A stretch of DNA of 64,000 nt from Owenweeksia sp048267305 (GTDB taxonomy: Bacteria > Bacteroidota > Bacteroidia > Flavobacteriales > Schleiferiaceae): positions 67,160 to 131,159 of the forward strand of contig JBLWXT010000011.1 in the NCBI GenBank assembly GCA_048267305.1, written 5' to 3'. The translations under genes were made by a program, and so were the position numbers. The first letter of the stretch is position 1; each line of letters starts with the position of its first letter. Shown one piece after another: positions 16,175-25,840 of the stretch. The notes under the pieces were generated by a model. That model saw nothing but the letters and a program-made list of their open reading frames with translations. It did no database searches and was not told where the DNA came from.

Positions 16175-17653
16175 TTAGTTAATGGAATAGCCGGTTCCGT
16201 CTTTACCGTCTTTTAGCTGAATGCCAATGGCGGCCAGCTGGTCGCGCAGGGCGTCAGATAATGCCCAATCCTTATCAGCACGGGCTTTCGCACGCATCTC
16301 GATCAGCATGTTCATTACATCATCAAGCTTATCATTGCCTTTCTCTTCGGCAATATCCTCCAGCCCCAGTACATCAAAAACAAAGGCATTCATTGTTTTC
16401 TTAAGTACCTCAAGATCTGCTTCATTTAATCCTGAAGGTCCACCTTGTGCACCATTGATAAACTTTACAGCTTCAAAAAGATGTGCAATAAGAATGGGCG
16501 TGTTGAAGTCATCATTCATGGCGCTGTAGCAATCCTTTCTCCAGGCCTGCACGTCAAACTGGGTTTGGCCGCCAGCCTCCAGTTTAGCCATATTTTTTAA
16601 GGCATCCATTAGTCGCAGGTAACCTTTTTCTGCTGCCATTAAGGCATCGTTGCTAAAGTCCAGCTGACTGCCGTAATGAGCCTGCATCATAAAGAAGCGG
16701 GCTACCGTGGCAGGAAAACCTTTCTCCAGTTTATCTGTATCTCCACTAAAAAGTTCTTCCGGCAATAAGGTGTTACCTGTGGATTTACTCATCCGCTGGC
16801 CGTTAAGCGTAAGCATGTTGCCGTGCATCCAATATCTCACAGATTCTTTACCGGTAGTGGCGGTATTTTGCGCTATTTCACATTCGTGATGCGGAAATTT
16901 AAGGTCCATGCCGCCTCCGTGAATATCAAATTGCTCGCCCAGGTATTTTGTGCTCATTACGGAGCACTCAAGATGCCATCCGGGGAAACCCACACTCCAT
17001 GGTGAGTTCCAGCGCATAATATGGCTGGGAGAGGCTTTTTTCCAAATGGCAAAATCAAGCGGACTGCGTTTTTCTGATTGGCCGTCCAGTTCTCGCGTTC
17101 CGCTAATTAGTTCTTCAATCTTGCGGCCAGAGAGTTTTCCATAGTTGTGATCCTTGTTGTATTTTTCTACATCAAAATATACAGAACCGTTTACTTCGTA
17201 TGCCAGGCCTGCATCTATTATTTTTTTTATGGCGTCAATCTGCTCTACAATATGGCCTGTGGCTGTAGGTTCAATACTTGGTGGGTAGGTGTTAAATTTT
17301 GCCATTACCTCATGGAAACCTAAAGTGTACTTCTGTACAATTTCCATGGGCTCTAACTCTTCCAGGCGTGCCTTTTGGCTGATTTTATCCTCGCCTTCAT
17401 CCGCATCATTTTCAAGATGACCGGCATCCGTAATATTGCGCACATAGCGCACCTTATATCCAAGGTGTGTAAGGTAACGATACACCATGTCAAAGGAAAT
17501 AAAAGTGCGGCAATTGCCGAGGTGAACATCACTGTAAACGGTTGGTCCGCACACATACATACCCACATTGGGTGCATTTAGCGGTTCAAACTTTTCCTTT
17601 TTTCGCGTAAGCGAATTGTTGATGTACAGATCGTTTTCCTCGTACAGTGCCAT
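16175..17653 (-). CDS. cysS: Cysteinyl-tRNA synthetase
   Basis: Class I aminoacyl-tRNA synthetase charging tRNA-Cys, 492 residues. The zinc/active-site Cys35 lies in MYVCGPTVYSDVHLGNCR, where HLGN is the CysRS form of the HIGH motif. Other family parts are WHLECSVMS (zinc ligand Cys), HGGGMDLKFPHHECEIAQ (zinc ligands) and the KMSKS-type loop RMSKSTGN near residue 270. A C-terminal DALR-type helical anticodon region follows. yidD is coupled downstream. Confidence 0.98.
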   Translation of the reverse strand: MALYEENDLYINNSLTRKKEKFEPLNAPNVGMYVCGPTVYSDVHLGNCRTFISFDMVYRYLTHLGYKVRYVRNITDAGHLENDADEGEDKISQKARLEELEPMEIVQKYTLGFHEVMAKFNTYPPSIEPTATGHIVEQIDAIKKIIDAGLAYEVNGSVYFDVEKYNKDHNYGKLSGRKIEELISGTRELDGQSEKRSPLDFAIWKKASPSHIMRWNSPWSVGFPGWHLECSVMSTKYLGEQFDIHGGGMDLKFPHHECEIAQNTATTGKESVRYWMHGNMLTLNGQRMSKSTGNTLLPEELFSGDTDKLEKGFPATVARFFMMQAHYGSQLDFSNDALMAAEKGYLRLMDALKNMAKLEAGGQTQFDVQAWRKDCYSAMNDDFNTPILIAHLFEAVKFINGAQGGPSGLNEADLEVLKKTMNAFVFDVLGLEDIAEEKGNDKLDDVMNMLIEMRAKARADKDWALSDALRDQLAAIGIQLKDGKDGTGYSIN

Positions 17654-17707
17654 AAGTAATAATGTAATCTAGATGGTTCTACTTAAAATAATGGAGGCTT
17701 AAATCCA

Positions 17708-18400
17708 TTATGCGTCAAAAGTGGTTTTCATATTGATGTAGTCAAGGAAGTCGCGTTTAGCGCCATCAGCCTTAAATTTCCCACCAAATTCGGCAGTTAC
17801 CGTACTGCTTTCAATATCGCGAATACCACGTGAGTTTACACAGAGGTGCTTTGCATCTATTACACAAGCTACATCATCAGTGCCTAAAGCCTTTTGAAGT
17901 GATTGTACAATCTGCTTAGTAAGGCGCTCCTGCACCTGTGGGCGCTTGGCGTAATAATCTACAATACGATTCATTTTGCTCAGGCCAATTACTCTTCCAC
18001 TTGAAATATAAGCAACATGAGCCCTTCCTACTATCGGCAAAAAGTGATGTTCGCAGGTAGAATATACCACGATGTTTTTCTCCACCAACATTTCGCCATA
18101 CTTATACTTGTTGTCGAAAGTGCTGGCACGGGGTTCTTTTTTTGGATCAAGGCCGGCAAAGGTTTCCTTTACAAACATTTTGGCCACGCGCTGAGGGGTA
18201 CCTTTCAGGCTGTCATCGGTAAGGTCAAGCCCAAGCGTGTCCATTATCTTTTCAAAATGGCCACGAATGGCCTCAATTTTATCTTCGTCAGAAAGATCAA
18301 ATGCATCAAAGCGCATAGGTGTTTGGGCTGATTCAGAAACGTGAGCATCACCCATATCTTCAGACTGAAATGTAATTTCGTTATCGTTAACCTTACTCAT
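17708..18400 (-). CDS. folE: GTP cyclohydrolase I
   Basis: Converts GTP to dihydroneopterin triphosphate, the first step of folate (tetrahydrofolate) synthesis. It has 230 residues. Zinc and catalytic residues are visible in VYSTCEHHFLPIVGRAHVAY and in DDVACVIDAKHLCVNSRG; the motif PQVQERLTKQI is also typical. The N-terminal 45 residues are family-variable and acidic. Its product feeds the folate pool used by MetF and MetH encoded later in the window. Confidence 0.97.
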   Translation of the reverse strand: MSKVNDNEITFQSEDMGDAHVSESAQTPMRFDAFDLSDEDKIEAIRGHFEKIMDTLGLDLTDDSLKGTPQRVAKMFVKETFAGLDPKKEPRASTFDNKYKYGEMLVEKNIVVYSTCEHHFLPIVGRAHVAYISSGRVIGLSKMNRIVDYYAKRPQVQERLTKQIVQSLQKALGTDDVACVIDAKHLCVNSRGIRDIESSTVTAEFGGKFKADGAKRDFLDYINMKTTFDA

Positions 18401-18464
18401 TCGATTTTTATTAGCTGATAATTAGCTTTTTACTAAGCTATTGCCACAGTTTTATTAAGGTGGC

Positions 18465-18472
18465 CAAAGGTA
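18465..18472 (-). promoter_or_regulatory. folE -7 promoter box
   Basis: The minus strand reads TACCTTTG, an exact TAnnTTTG match, giving a leader of about 57 bases. No TTTG at -33. Confidence 0.45.
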
Positions 18473-18620
18473 GGGCAAAATTGAATGTTGGCACTTTGAT
18501 TTTATTGAATATTGCATTGGTAAAACCTTATACAGTATTGTAGAAGATTTGAAGGGGGGCCAAAGCAGGTGGCTATGCTGATATATTACAAATGGAAAAA
18601 ACAGTTCATCAAAAGTGAAA

Positions 18621-19211
18621 TCAGCGCTTTAGATTTAAGGCGTCACGCTTTAAACGGGCCAGTACTTCTGCCTTTTGCGGAGCCCTGTGCTCTTTGGAGT
18701 AATTGGTCCAGTACTGATGATCCTCCAAAAATTTAATTTGAATGTTTAACCATTGCTTTTCATCAATGTCTTTTCCCGTCATTACGAGTTCGTCAAGCAG
18801 GGTTTTGGAAATAACATCGTAGCTATCGCGTCCCAAGTAATCTAAGTCGGCATCACAAAGTATCATGGCCAAATGAGAGCTGGCTTGTTGGGGAACTTTT
18901 GTGGAGCGAATCATGTCCAATATCAATTGGATTTGCTCTTCACTATAACCATAATCCGGCAGTACATCAGAAGCTATTTTACAACTGGCCTCTTCATGAC
19001 CTGCGTAGGTATGTATAAATCCACAGTCGTGATAAGCAGCAGCAGTTAAAAGTATAAGCATATCATCAGCTTCCACATTTTCTGCTTTACCTATATATTG
19101 TGCTGATTTTATTACATCCAGCGTATGCAACAAGGCATGATACTTTAAGTTGTGGGGCAACTCACTCCTCATCCGGTTGATGATGTAATCCATGGCTCCT
19201 TCGTGCTCCAT
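18621..19211 (-). CDS. HD-domain phosphohydrolase
   Basis: Metal-dependent phosphohydrolase of the HD superfamily, 196 residues. The metal-binding set is visible: an early His in YHALLHTLDVI (about residues 24-34), the HD pair in AAAYHDCGFIHTYAGHEEAS (about 90-108), and a later Asp in MILCDADLDYLGRDSY. Family members act on nucleotides, cyclic dinucleotides or (p)ppGpp; this one lacks the RelA/SpoT synthetase or GAF parts, so the substrate is open. An alternative ATG lies six codons in (M7). It is monocistronic with 220- and 240-base gaps on its two sides. Confidence 0.85.
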   Translation of the reverse strand: MEHEGAMDYIINRMRSELPHNLKYHALLHTLDVIKSAQYIGKAENVEADDMLILLTAAAYHDCGFIHTYAGHEEASCKIASDVLPDYGYSEEQIQLILDMIRSTKVPQQASSHLAMILCDADLDYLGRDSYDVISKTLLDELVMTGKDIDEKQWLNIQIKFLEDHQYWTNYSKEHRAPQKAEVLARLKRDALNLKR

Positions 19212-19451
19212 TAATAAAAACTTGTGATTAGAGTAGAGGGAACCGTCATTTACAACATGCGGATTTGGTAGCTTTTAAGGCTATACAGCTTTGTGACGAA
19301 GCTCCAAAAGACGGTATTTCTAAAGGCATAAGGTTTAAAGGTTTGGACGAGAACCAAAGTTAAAAATATTATCCAATTGACATACGAAATTCCTTACCTG
19401 ATTATTAATTGGTAGTAAACAGGCACTTTAAAGACTCTTTTAACAGAGCAA

Positions 19452-22400
19452 TCATTCAGGAAGTTCATCACCCATATAAGGAGCCCCGGCTTTTGTGAGT
19501 TTTATCTGTATTTCTCCTGCCTTGTCGGCAATGGCTTTCACCTTGGTTCTTAATTCAGTAAATTCCTCTTTGGCAATTTCCAGATTTGTTTTTTGGTTGC
19601 CAGTGGGCGCTCCCGTTGTTCGGAAAGAGTTCCATACCACTGTACCTAATCTATCCATTAAAGATGGTGGAGTTTCAAAATCGCGTTTGGCAAGAGATGC
19701 ATCACCATGAAGCTCTATTTGGATTTGAGTCATTTCAGCTTCAAGCATCCTGAGGCTGTCAAGTATTGAAATCGCTATTCCCGGGGTGTTTCGCGATGCC
19801 GCTTTAAGGGCTTCGATTTTGGTGTTCAGATGATCGACATAATTATCTAAACCCTGAATTTTTCTATTTACTTGCTCTATTTCTCTTTGAAATGCCAACA
19901 GTTCTTCTTTGTTTTCGGCCAACAGAGTATTGTTGTTTAACCATTTCATCTTGAAATTTTTTGGACCTGACAGTTCCGACAGTTTTCCATTTTCACTAAG
20001 AAACAGGCTTACGGAGTATTCTCCCGGTAAGGCAAGGTTGGCCGATCCGGCACTTGTAAGCGGTGCTCCGTTTTCGCTTAAATAGGCTACTGAACTATAT
20101 GTTCCATCCCATGTAACTCTATTGATTCCTGAGGAAACTTCCTTGGTAAATCGCTTAATTTCATTCCCATCCTTATCCTTAATAACAAACAGGAGGTAAC
20201 TCTTTTCCTCGTTGTCTTCAGCTCGAAGGCTTTCCTTGGCAGGATAGGGGATAGCAGCATTGTTTTTTGCCAGTTCCTTCTCCTTTTCCCTGCGTTGGTC
20301 GGCTATTGATTTTGGAACATCCTTTAGATAATATGTAATTGTGGTTCCGGTTGGAGGATTTTCAGCAGAGTAGTAAGAGGCGCCCTGAAAGCCAGTGCTT
20401 CCATAGCCCAAAGGCTGTGCTTCCATAAATACCAGTCCATCCTTGATATCAAAAATATGGACATCTTTTTCCAGCGTTTTATTGTTGATTTCCCGTAAGG
20501 GTGAATAATCATCCAATACATAAAAGCTACGGCCAAAGCTCGCCAGTACAAGGTCGTTCTCACGCTTTTGGATGTCCATATCGCGAATGGCTATGGTTGG
20601 AATACCGGCTTTTAGCTGTGTCCAGTTTTGACCGCCATCCACTGTAAAGAAAACTCCAAATTCAGTTCCTGCAAAGAGTAAATCCTTATTTATATGGTCT
20701 TGCCTTACGCTGAATACTGCACCATGGGCAGGAAGATTTGCGTGAATGCTTTTCCAGCTTTTACCTTTGTCAGTACTCTTTGAAATGTAAGGCTTGAAGT
20801 CTCCATTTTTATGATTGTTGAATACGGCAAAAACTGTGTTCTCATCAAATAATGAGGCTAATACCTGATTTACATAGGTGTTTTTGGGGATGCCGGGAAA
20901 GCTTGATTGTTTTCTCCAGTTTTTTCCACCGTCTTCAGTTACCTGTATAAGCCCATCATCTGTGCCAATGTATATCAGGCCTTCCTTCAAAGTTGATTCA
21001 TCTAGAGCAACAATATTTCCGTATTGTGAAGTGGATTTATCGTAGGCAATGGCATCCACGCTTTGAACTTTTCCCATCACAGGTAGTTTATGGCGATCTA
21101 TCTGTTGAGTGAGGTCATCGCTGATTTCGATCCACGAACTACCCATGTCCGTACTCTTGAAAACCTTATTGGCCGCGAAGTATAGTGTTTTATGGTTATG
21201 TGGACTTATAAGCAAAGGAGCATCCCAGTTCCAGCGGTAGGCCGGAGCATCTTTTCCGGGCTCAGGTCTTATACCCACTTTTTCTCCACTTTTCTTGTCA
21301 AATCTGGATAAGTATCCATATTGAGCTTGGGCGTAAACAATATTAGGATCAATGGGGTCAATCTGACTTTCAAAACCATCGCCAGTGCTGGTAACATACC
21401 AGTCAGAATTTACTATTCCACGGCTATTGATTGTTCTTGAAGGGCCACCAAGACTGAAGTTATCCTGTGTACCTCCATGTATATGGTAAAACGGTTCAGA
21501 ATTATCAACTGTAACCCTGTAGAATTGTGTTACGGGTAAATTGGCCTTAAACTCCCAGTTTTCGGCATTGTCATAGGTTTCGTAAAGCCCACCATCACAA
21601 CCGGCAATCATTTGATTTGGATTTTCAGGATTTATCCATAGGCAATGGTTGTCCACATGCTTTAATTTTTCGGGAACTTTTTGCCAGCTTTTTCCACCAT
21701 CCATGCTTACATGCAGCCATGTGTCCATACTGTAAACAATATCGGCATTGGCAGGGTGGGGTACTAATTCCACATAGTAGTTTCCGCTGGTGTTATATCC
21801 GTTTAGTTTTGAGAAAGATGCTCCACGATCGTCTGATCGATAGGTGCCATGACCTTCTATCATGGCATAAATGCGATCAGGATCAGAAGATGGGATAGCC
21901 AAGGCAATTCGGCCTTTATCACCAGCAGGAATTCCGCTTTCAAGCTTTTTCCAGTTTTTGCCGCCATCTATACTTTTATATAAAGCAGATTCCGGCCCAC
22001 CGCTTACGTAAGTCCAAACATGACGCCTGCGCTGATGGGCTGCTGCATATAGTACGTCTGGATTTCTGGGATCCATGTGGATCTCATTAAACCCTGTGTT
22101 TTCCGATACATTAAGAACCTTATCCCAGGTTTCCCCTCCATTGGTGGTTTTGTAAATCCCGCGATCTCCGCCACTGCTCCAAACCGGCCCAACAGCAGCT
22201 ACATATACTATGTTGGAGTTGTTTGGATGAACGGCAATCATACCGATGTGTTCGGAGTTTTTCAGTCCCATGTTTTTCCAGGAACTTCCTCCGTCTTCTG
22301 ATTTGTATACGCCATCACCATAGGCTACGCTGCGTTGGCCGTTGTTTTCTCCGGTGCCCACCCATATTACGTTTTCATTATTGGGATCAATGGTTACACA

Positions 22401-22679
22401 GCCAATGGAGTAGGAGCCCTGGCTATCAAAAATGGGTTGAAAGGTGCTGCCGTGATTAGTGGTTTTCCAAACACCACCACTGGCTACCGCTACATAGTAT
22501 TCGCTAAAATCATTTGGATTTACCGCCAGGTCTGCAATGCGGCCAGAGGTTAATGCAGGACCAACACTTCTGAATTTCATCCCGGCTAAGGAGGTTTTTT
22601 CGAGCAGGGTCTTTTTGTCTTCCTGTGCTCCCAATGTTAGCACTGAGAGGGAAATAATAGCAATAAATAATTTTTTCAT
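19452..22679 (-). CDS. Large secreted Asp-box (BNR/sortilin-like) beta-propeller protein
   Basis: Exported protein of 1075 residues with a cleavable signal (MKKLFIAIISLSVLTLGAQ). The first ~720 residues hold at least nine Asp-box repeats of the form S-x-D-x-G-x-T-W, such as YKSEDGGSSWKNMG, YKTTNGGETWDKV, YKSIDGGKNWKKLE, SMDGGKSWQKV, VTEDGGKNWRKQ and TVDGGQNWTQL, as in sortilin/VPS10 ten-bladed propellers and BNR hydrolases. A beta-rich region and a coiled-coil-prone segment (about 930-1060, EELLAFQREIEQVNRKIQGL) follow. No T9SS C-terminal sorting domain is visible. Similar proteins are often labelled glycosyl hydrolase, but no catalytic residues can be named; a carbohydrate- or peptide-binding role is as likely. 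Confidence 0.85.
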   Translation of the reverse strand: MKKLFIAIISLSVLTLGAQEDKKTLLEKTSLAGMKFRSVGPALTSGRIADLAVNPNDFSEYYVAVASGGVWKTTNHGSTFQPIFDSQGSYSIGCVTIDPNNENVIWVGTGENNGQRSVAYGDGVYKSEDGGSSWKNMGLKNSEHIGMIAVHPNNSNIVYVAAVGPVWSSGGDRGIYKTTNGGETWDKVLNVSENTGFNEIHMDPRNPDVLYAAAHQRRRHVWTYVSGGPESALYKSIDGGKNWKKLESGIPAGDKGRIALAIPSSDPDRIYAMIEGHGTYRSDDRGASFSKLNGYNTSGNYYVELVPHPANADIVYSMDTWLHVSMDGGKSWQKVPEKLKHVDNHCLWINPENPNQMIAGCDGGLYETYDNAENWEFKANLPVTQFYRVTVDNSEPFYHIHGGTQDNFSLGGPSRTINSRGIVNSDWYVTSTGDGFESQIDPIDPNIVYAQAQYGYLSRFDKKSGEKVGIRPEPGKDAPAYRWNWDAPLLISPHNHKTLYFAANKVFKSTDMGSSWIEISDDLTQQIDRHKLPVMGKVQSVDAIAYDKSTSQYGNIVALDESTLKEGLIYIGTDDGLIQVTEDGGKNWRKQSSFPGIPKNTYVNQVLASLFDENTVFAVFNNHKNGDFKPYISKSTDKGKSWKSIHANLPAHGAVFSVRQDHINKDLLFAGTEFGVFFTVDGGQNWTQLKAGIPTIAIRDMDIQKRENDLVLASFGRSFYVLDDYSPLREINNKTLEKDVHIFDIKDGLVFMEAQPLGYGSTGFQGASYYSAENPPTGTTITYYLKDVPKSIADQRREKEKELAKNNAAIPYPAKESLRAEDNEEKSYLLFVIKDKDGNEIKRFTKEVSSGINRVTWDGTYSSVAYLSENGAPLTSAGSANLALPGEYSVSLFLSENGKLSELSGPKNFKMKWLNNNTLLAENKEELLAFQREIEQVNRKIQGLDNYVDHLNTKIEALKAASRNTPGIAISILDSLRMLEAEMTQIQIELHGDASLAKRDFETPPSLMDRLGTVVWNSFRTTGAPTGNQKTNLEIAKEEFTELRTKVKAIADKAGEIQIKLTKAGAPYMGDELPE

Positions 22680-22704
22680 GATTTGGATTTGAAACGGTGG
22701 TGTT

Positions 22705-22712
22705 CAAATGTA
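22705..22712 (-). promoter_or_regulatory. -7 promoter box of the Asp-box protein gene
   Basis: The minus strand reads TACATTTG, an exact TAnnTTTG match 26 bases before the start codon. No TTTG at -33. Confidence 0.45.
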
Positions 22713-22738
22713 AGGTTGAATCTGCAATAAGCCTAAAA

Positions 22739-22773
22739 CAAAAAAAGCGGGCCCTTTTGAAGTACCCGCTTTT
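22739..22773 (-). terminator. Terminator of the FadL-like / Ser-rich lipoprotein operon
   Basis: A 9-bp stem AAAAGCGGG / CCCGCTTTT (22743-22751 with 22765-22773) is followed on the minus strand by a T-rich run ending TTTGTTTT. It lies 21 bases after the FadL-like stop. Confidence 0.9.
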
Positions 22774-22793
22774 GGAATGGAATATTTTAAGCT

Positions 22794-24302
22794 TTAGAAG
22801 CTGAGGTTGAAACCTAAAACCACGCTTCCCCTGGTGATGTCGTTTTGAACAAGAGCGCGGTCTATATTTGTGATTTCCTGATTCGATACGTTGTCGAATC
22901 CGTAGGCCAAATAAGGATGTGCCAAATATTTTTGTGAATATGCTGAGTGTACATAGGCAATATCAAATCCGAATCTTCCCTTTTTATAACCAATCCCTCC
23001 TGTGTAAATATTTAGTGCCGTTTGATAATCTTGGGGACTGATAAAGTTTGAAGCTCGGTGTTGAGCTCCAGCCCTAAAGTAAATTGAACCTAATCTAAGC
23101 TCACCACCTAATTTCAAGGCAATTGTAGATTCAGTGCTTGCTTGATAGTAATCTTCATCACCCTCGTAGTTAGCATTGTTTTTACCGTTTATGGTTGTTT
23201 TTGATGGATTTGTATATTCCATATCAGCACTAATAATTCCGTGTTTTCCAATCACAGTGGCAATACCGGCCCTTAAAATTGAAGGTGTACTTACTCCATA
23301 TCTGATGTCATCAAAAATGTACTCATTTCCAGCGAAGATGTCGCCACTTCTTGCGTAGCCATTTACCCTGCTAGTGTAAATTTCATTCACATTATACCAT
23401 GAAGGAGTTTGGTATGAGGCGCCTACTCTAAACCATTGTATCGGGCGAAAAATAAAGCCAACCTTAAGGTTGATGCCGTAAGCATCAACAGAATTACTGC
23501 GAACCAAATCCACTGAATTGAAATAACTTGTGTCGGCAAAGCCTGATTCAGTTAAAGTTGTGGTATTGGTGTAGCTTAAGGATGGAATTCCGATTCCCGC
23601 TCCCCAAGAAAAGGTTTTGCTAACGGCACCCCCAAAGTTTATGGCTATTTCACCTTTACTGCCGGTTTCTGAGTAGCGATAGTCAACATTTGATTCGTTG
23701 TCCACAAAGTCAAACCCAATAACCCTGTCTCCATTATTTACGTCACGAAGCAATACATCGGCACTTGCGGCTGAAGCTTCATCAATTAAGCCTGCAGATT
23801 CCAGTTCAGCAACGGTAAAACCATTTGCAGCAGCCAGCCAATACTCACCTAGTGTAAATCCGGTTTCTAAGCCGCCATTGTTTACATAGGTATTTACGCC
23901 CCCTACATTAAACGTGGTATTAAAATCAGCCATTCTGTTATAGCTAAGTCCAAAAAAGAATTTATCACTTGGACCAAACTTTTTTACCATGCCTATATTC
24001 TGGAATATTGGGTCAATGGTTTCATCACTTCTTGATTCATTTAAAAACATGGTTTTGTTCGTTTGCCCCTGAAAACCTAATGACAATCCAAAATTATCCT
24101 TACGGTAAACAGAGCCTGCGGCAGGGTTGAGGTGAAGGGCGCTTAAGTCATTACCCAGTGCCATAAAGGCACCACCCATACCGACATATCTTGGGGATCC
24201 ATAGAGGCCGGTTGTGTTTAAAAGATTTACGTTTTCGAGCGTTTGCGCTGTGGCCCCGTACCCCAAAAGGCTGAGGAAGGCTACTTTTAAAATGTTTTTC
24301 AT
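22794..24302 (-). CDS. FadL/OmpP1-family outer-membrane transport protein
   Basis: Predicted 14-strand outer-membrane barrel of the FadL/TodX family, which passes hydrophobic molecules across the outer membrane. It has 502 residues. The signal peptide ends near GYGATAQ. The N-terminal hatch shows the family text GSPRYVGMGGAFMALGNDLSALHLNPAAGSVY. Repeated beta-strands with aromatic girdles follow and the protein ends in F (VLGFNLSF). In Bacteroidota these are often labelled hemin receptor without direct evidence. It begins 21 bases after the stop of the Ser-rich lipoprotein gene, so the two form one operon. Confidence 0.82.
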   Translation of the reverse strand: MKNILKVAFLSLLGYGATAQTLENVNLLNTTGLYGSPRYVGMGGAFMALGNDLSALHLNPAAGSVYRKDNFGLSLGFQGQTNKTMFLNESRSDETIDPIFQNIGMVKKFGPSDKFFFGLSYNRMADFNTTFNVGGVNTYVNNGGLETGFTLGEYWLAAANGFTVAELESAGLIDEASAASADVLLRDVNNGDRVIGFDFVDNESNVDYRYSETGSKGEIAINFGGAVSKTFSWGAGIGIPSLSYTNTTTLTESGFADTSYFNSVDLVRSNSVDAYGINLKVGFIFRPIQWFRVGASYQTPSWYNVNEIYTSRVNGYARSGDIFAGNEYIFDDIRYGVSTPSILRAGIATVIGKHGIISADMEYTNPSKTTINGKNNANYEGDEDYYQASTESTIALKLGGELRLGSIYFRAGAQHRASNFISPQDYQTALNIYTGGIGYKKGRFGFDIAYVHSAYSQKYLAHPYLAYGFDNVSNQEITNIDRALVQNDITRGSVVLGFNLSF

Positions 24303-24323
24303 GTTTCGTTTTCTATGCGTTTA

Positions 24324-25760
24324 TCATCTTCTACTACCACCTGATGAGCGACTTGGAGTACTGCTTCTGCCACCACTACTTGAAGGGGTGGTACTTCTGC
24401 TTGGCGTAGTAGAAGATGGCGTGTAACTTCTGCTGGGTGTAGAAGAGGAAGGTGTGTAACTTCTACTGGGTGTGCTTGATCGAGAAGGCGTTGTGCTTCT
24501 TGATGGAGTGCTTGAAGGTGTATATGACCTGCTTGGAGTGCTATTGCTGGGAGTGGTGGTCCTGGCAGGAGTAGTGCTCCGTGAAGGTGTAGTAGTTCTT
24601 GAAGGTGTATAGTTTTGATTGCGCTGATCAGAAGGCACATATATATTCTGGCTTCTTGGGCTGGTGTTTGTTCTGGTATTACTCGAGGTGGGAGTGGTGC
24701 TTCTGTTGTAGTTTTCCTTAGAGTAGCTTCTGGTATTGGCTGCTCTGGAGTTGCTGCGTTGAGTTTCAACTTCCCTGGCTCTCGATTTATTTTCAGTTGC
24801 AACTGGCACTTGATTGCTTCTAGAGGTGGTGGCTCTGTTTCTAACCACGTCATAGCTATCACTTGTATATGTTCTTCCGGAACTGGTGCTTACAGTTCTG
24901 CCCACAGGAGTATTTGCTCTTGCCGAAGATGTAGCTGTGGGTAAATTTCTGTCTGCAAACCTGGAGGCCGCTACAGCCTCTCTGTTAGCTACTGCACGAG
25001 AAGGATTTTGAGTAGATGTTCTGCCGGCTGTGCTTGTAACTCTCGAAATAGTTCTACCTGAGCCACCGCTATTGGTTGAGGTTTTTCTGGTATTGGTATT
25101 TCTGTTGATTGAATTAAAGCTGTTTGTTCTGGATGCAGTAGATGCATTTCGAACATAAACTACATTTCTTCCTCCGTTATAATCATTATGTCCGCCAACG
25201 CTGCCGTGGTAATAGCCCTGATAGTAACCAGACCAGTAAGAGTTGTATCCGCCATAATATCCACCATAGTAGGGAGAGCCCCAGCCGTAATAAGGGGAAC
25301 GCCATCCATAATATCCTCCATAGGCATAAGGTGAGTACCATGGGTCATAAAAGAAGGGATCGTAATAATATGGACTGCCCCAGCTGTATCCAACGCTCAT
25401 CCCAAAGCCTCCCCAACTGTTCCAGTATAAGCCTGTGTTATAACTAGGATATCTGTAGGATGGACTATAATAATTATTTACAATGGTTGTTCCATTGCCT
25501 CCATCACTATAATTTGAGTTTTGAGGTGCATTGTCGTCAGGATTGTAGTAATCAAGATTTTCCGAACCATCGCCTGCATCGGGGTTTGTAGTGGTGGTTT
25601 CAGCCTTTTTTACATCATTTAGCGAAAAAGAACTATTACCATCCCTGTCGGGGTTGTAGTAAATTCCATCGTCATAGGAGTTATCGGCAACAGACTTCGA
25701 GCTATTGCAGCTCACCGCAAAAAAAGCGATGGCAATTAAGGGGAGGATGTACTTTTTCAT
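24324..25760 (-). CDS. Lipoprotein with Tyr/Gly-rich middle and Ser/Thr/Pro/Arg repeat tail
   Basis: Unknown function. It has 478 residues from the ATG at 25760 (an ATG four codons earlier is less suitable for the signal). Lipobox FAVSC with Cys18. Three compositionally extreme parts follow: an Asp/Asn-rich stretch (about 20-90), a Tyr/Gly/Trp-rich stretch with repeats such as YYGWGSPYYGGYYGGYNSYW (about 105-195), and a long Ser/Thr/Asn/Arg region that ends in tandem TPSRS-type units (TPSRSTT, TPSRSYTPSS) to the C-terminus. The low-complexity tail also leaves a spurious 187-codon frame open. The composition suggests a surface-exposed, possibly glycosylated or adhesive protein; that is inference. 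Operon with the FadL-like gene. Confidence 0.8.
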   Translation of the reverse strand: MKKYILPLIAIAFFAVSCNSSKSVADNSYDDGIYYNPDRDGNSSFSLNDVKKAETTTTNPDAGDGSENLDYYNPDDNAPQNSNYSDGGNGTTIVNNYYSPSYRYPSYNTGLYWNSWGGFGMSVGYSWGSPYYYDPFFYDPWYSPYAYGGYYGWRSPYYGWGSPYYGGYYGGYNSYWSGYYQGYYHGSVGGHNDYNGGRNVVYVRNASTASRTNSFNSINRNTNTRKTSTNSGGSGRTISRVTSTAGRTSTQNPSRAVANREAVAASRFADRNLPTATSSARANTPVGRTVSTSSGRTYTSDSYDVVRNRATTSRSNQVPVATENKSRAREVETQRSNSRAANTRSYSKENYNRSTTPTSSNTRTNTSPRSQNIYVPSDQRNQNYTPSRTTTPSRSTTPARTTTPSNSTPSRSYTPSSTPSRSTTPSRSSTPSRSYTPSSSTPSRSYTPSSTTPSRSTTPSSSGGRSSTPSRSSGGSRR

Positions 25761-25771
25761 AATGTATAACA

Positions 25772-25798
25772 TTGAGGCTTTGAAAATAATTAGCTTTG
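25772..25798 (+). promoter_or_regulatory. proS promoter
   Basis: TAGCTTTG at 25791-25798 matches TAnnTTTG exactly, with TTG at 25772-25774 sixteen bases upstream (slightly short). It predicts a start near 25805 and a 36-base leader. This argues that the TTG at 25796 in the same frame is not the start of translation. Confidence 0.5.
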
Positions 25799-25840
25799 TC
25801 CGCCCTTAAAATAACAAACTTTATACCAAGTAGAAATAAT

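Noticed and set aside
19232..19363. Coding-like fragment with the text AFKAIQLCDEAPKDGISKGI between the HD gene and the Asp-box gene
   Set aside because: Only 44 codons stop to stop, no ATG start and no repeat or promoter support. It may be a gene relic, but the evidence is too thin to list.
24299..24862. A 187-codon open frame on the minus strand inside the repeat-tailed lipoprotein gene
   Set aside because: It is a shadow of the TPSRS repeat DNA in another frame, with Leu/Pro/His-rich low-complexity sequence and no start or signal features; the other frame has a full lipoprotein signal.
25796..25840. TTG start extending proS by 15 residues
   Set aside because: The TTG lies within the predicted -7 box TAGCTTTG, and the following ATG at 25841 gives the usual protein start.
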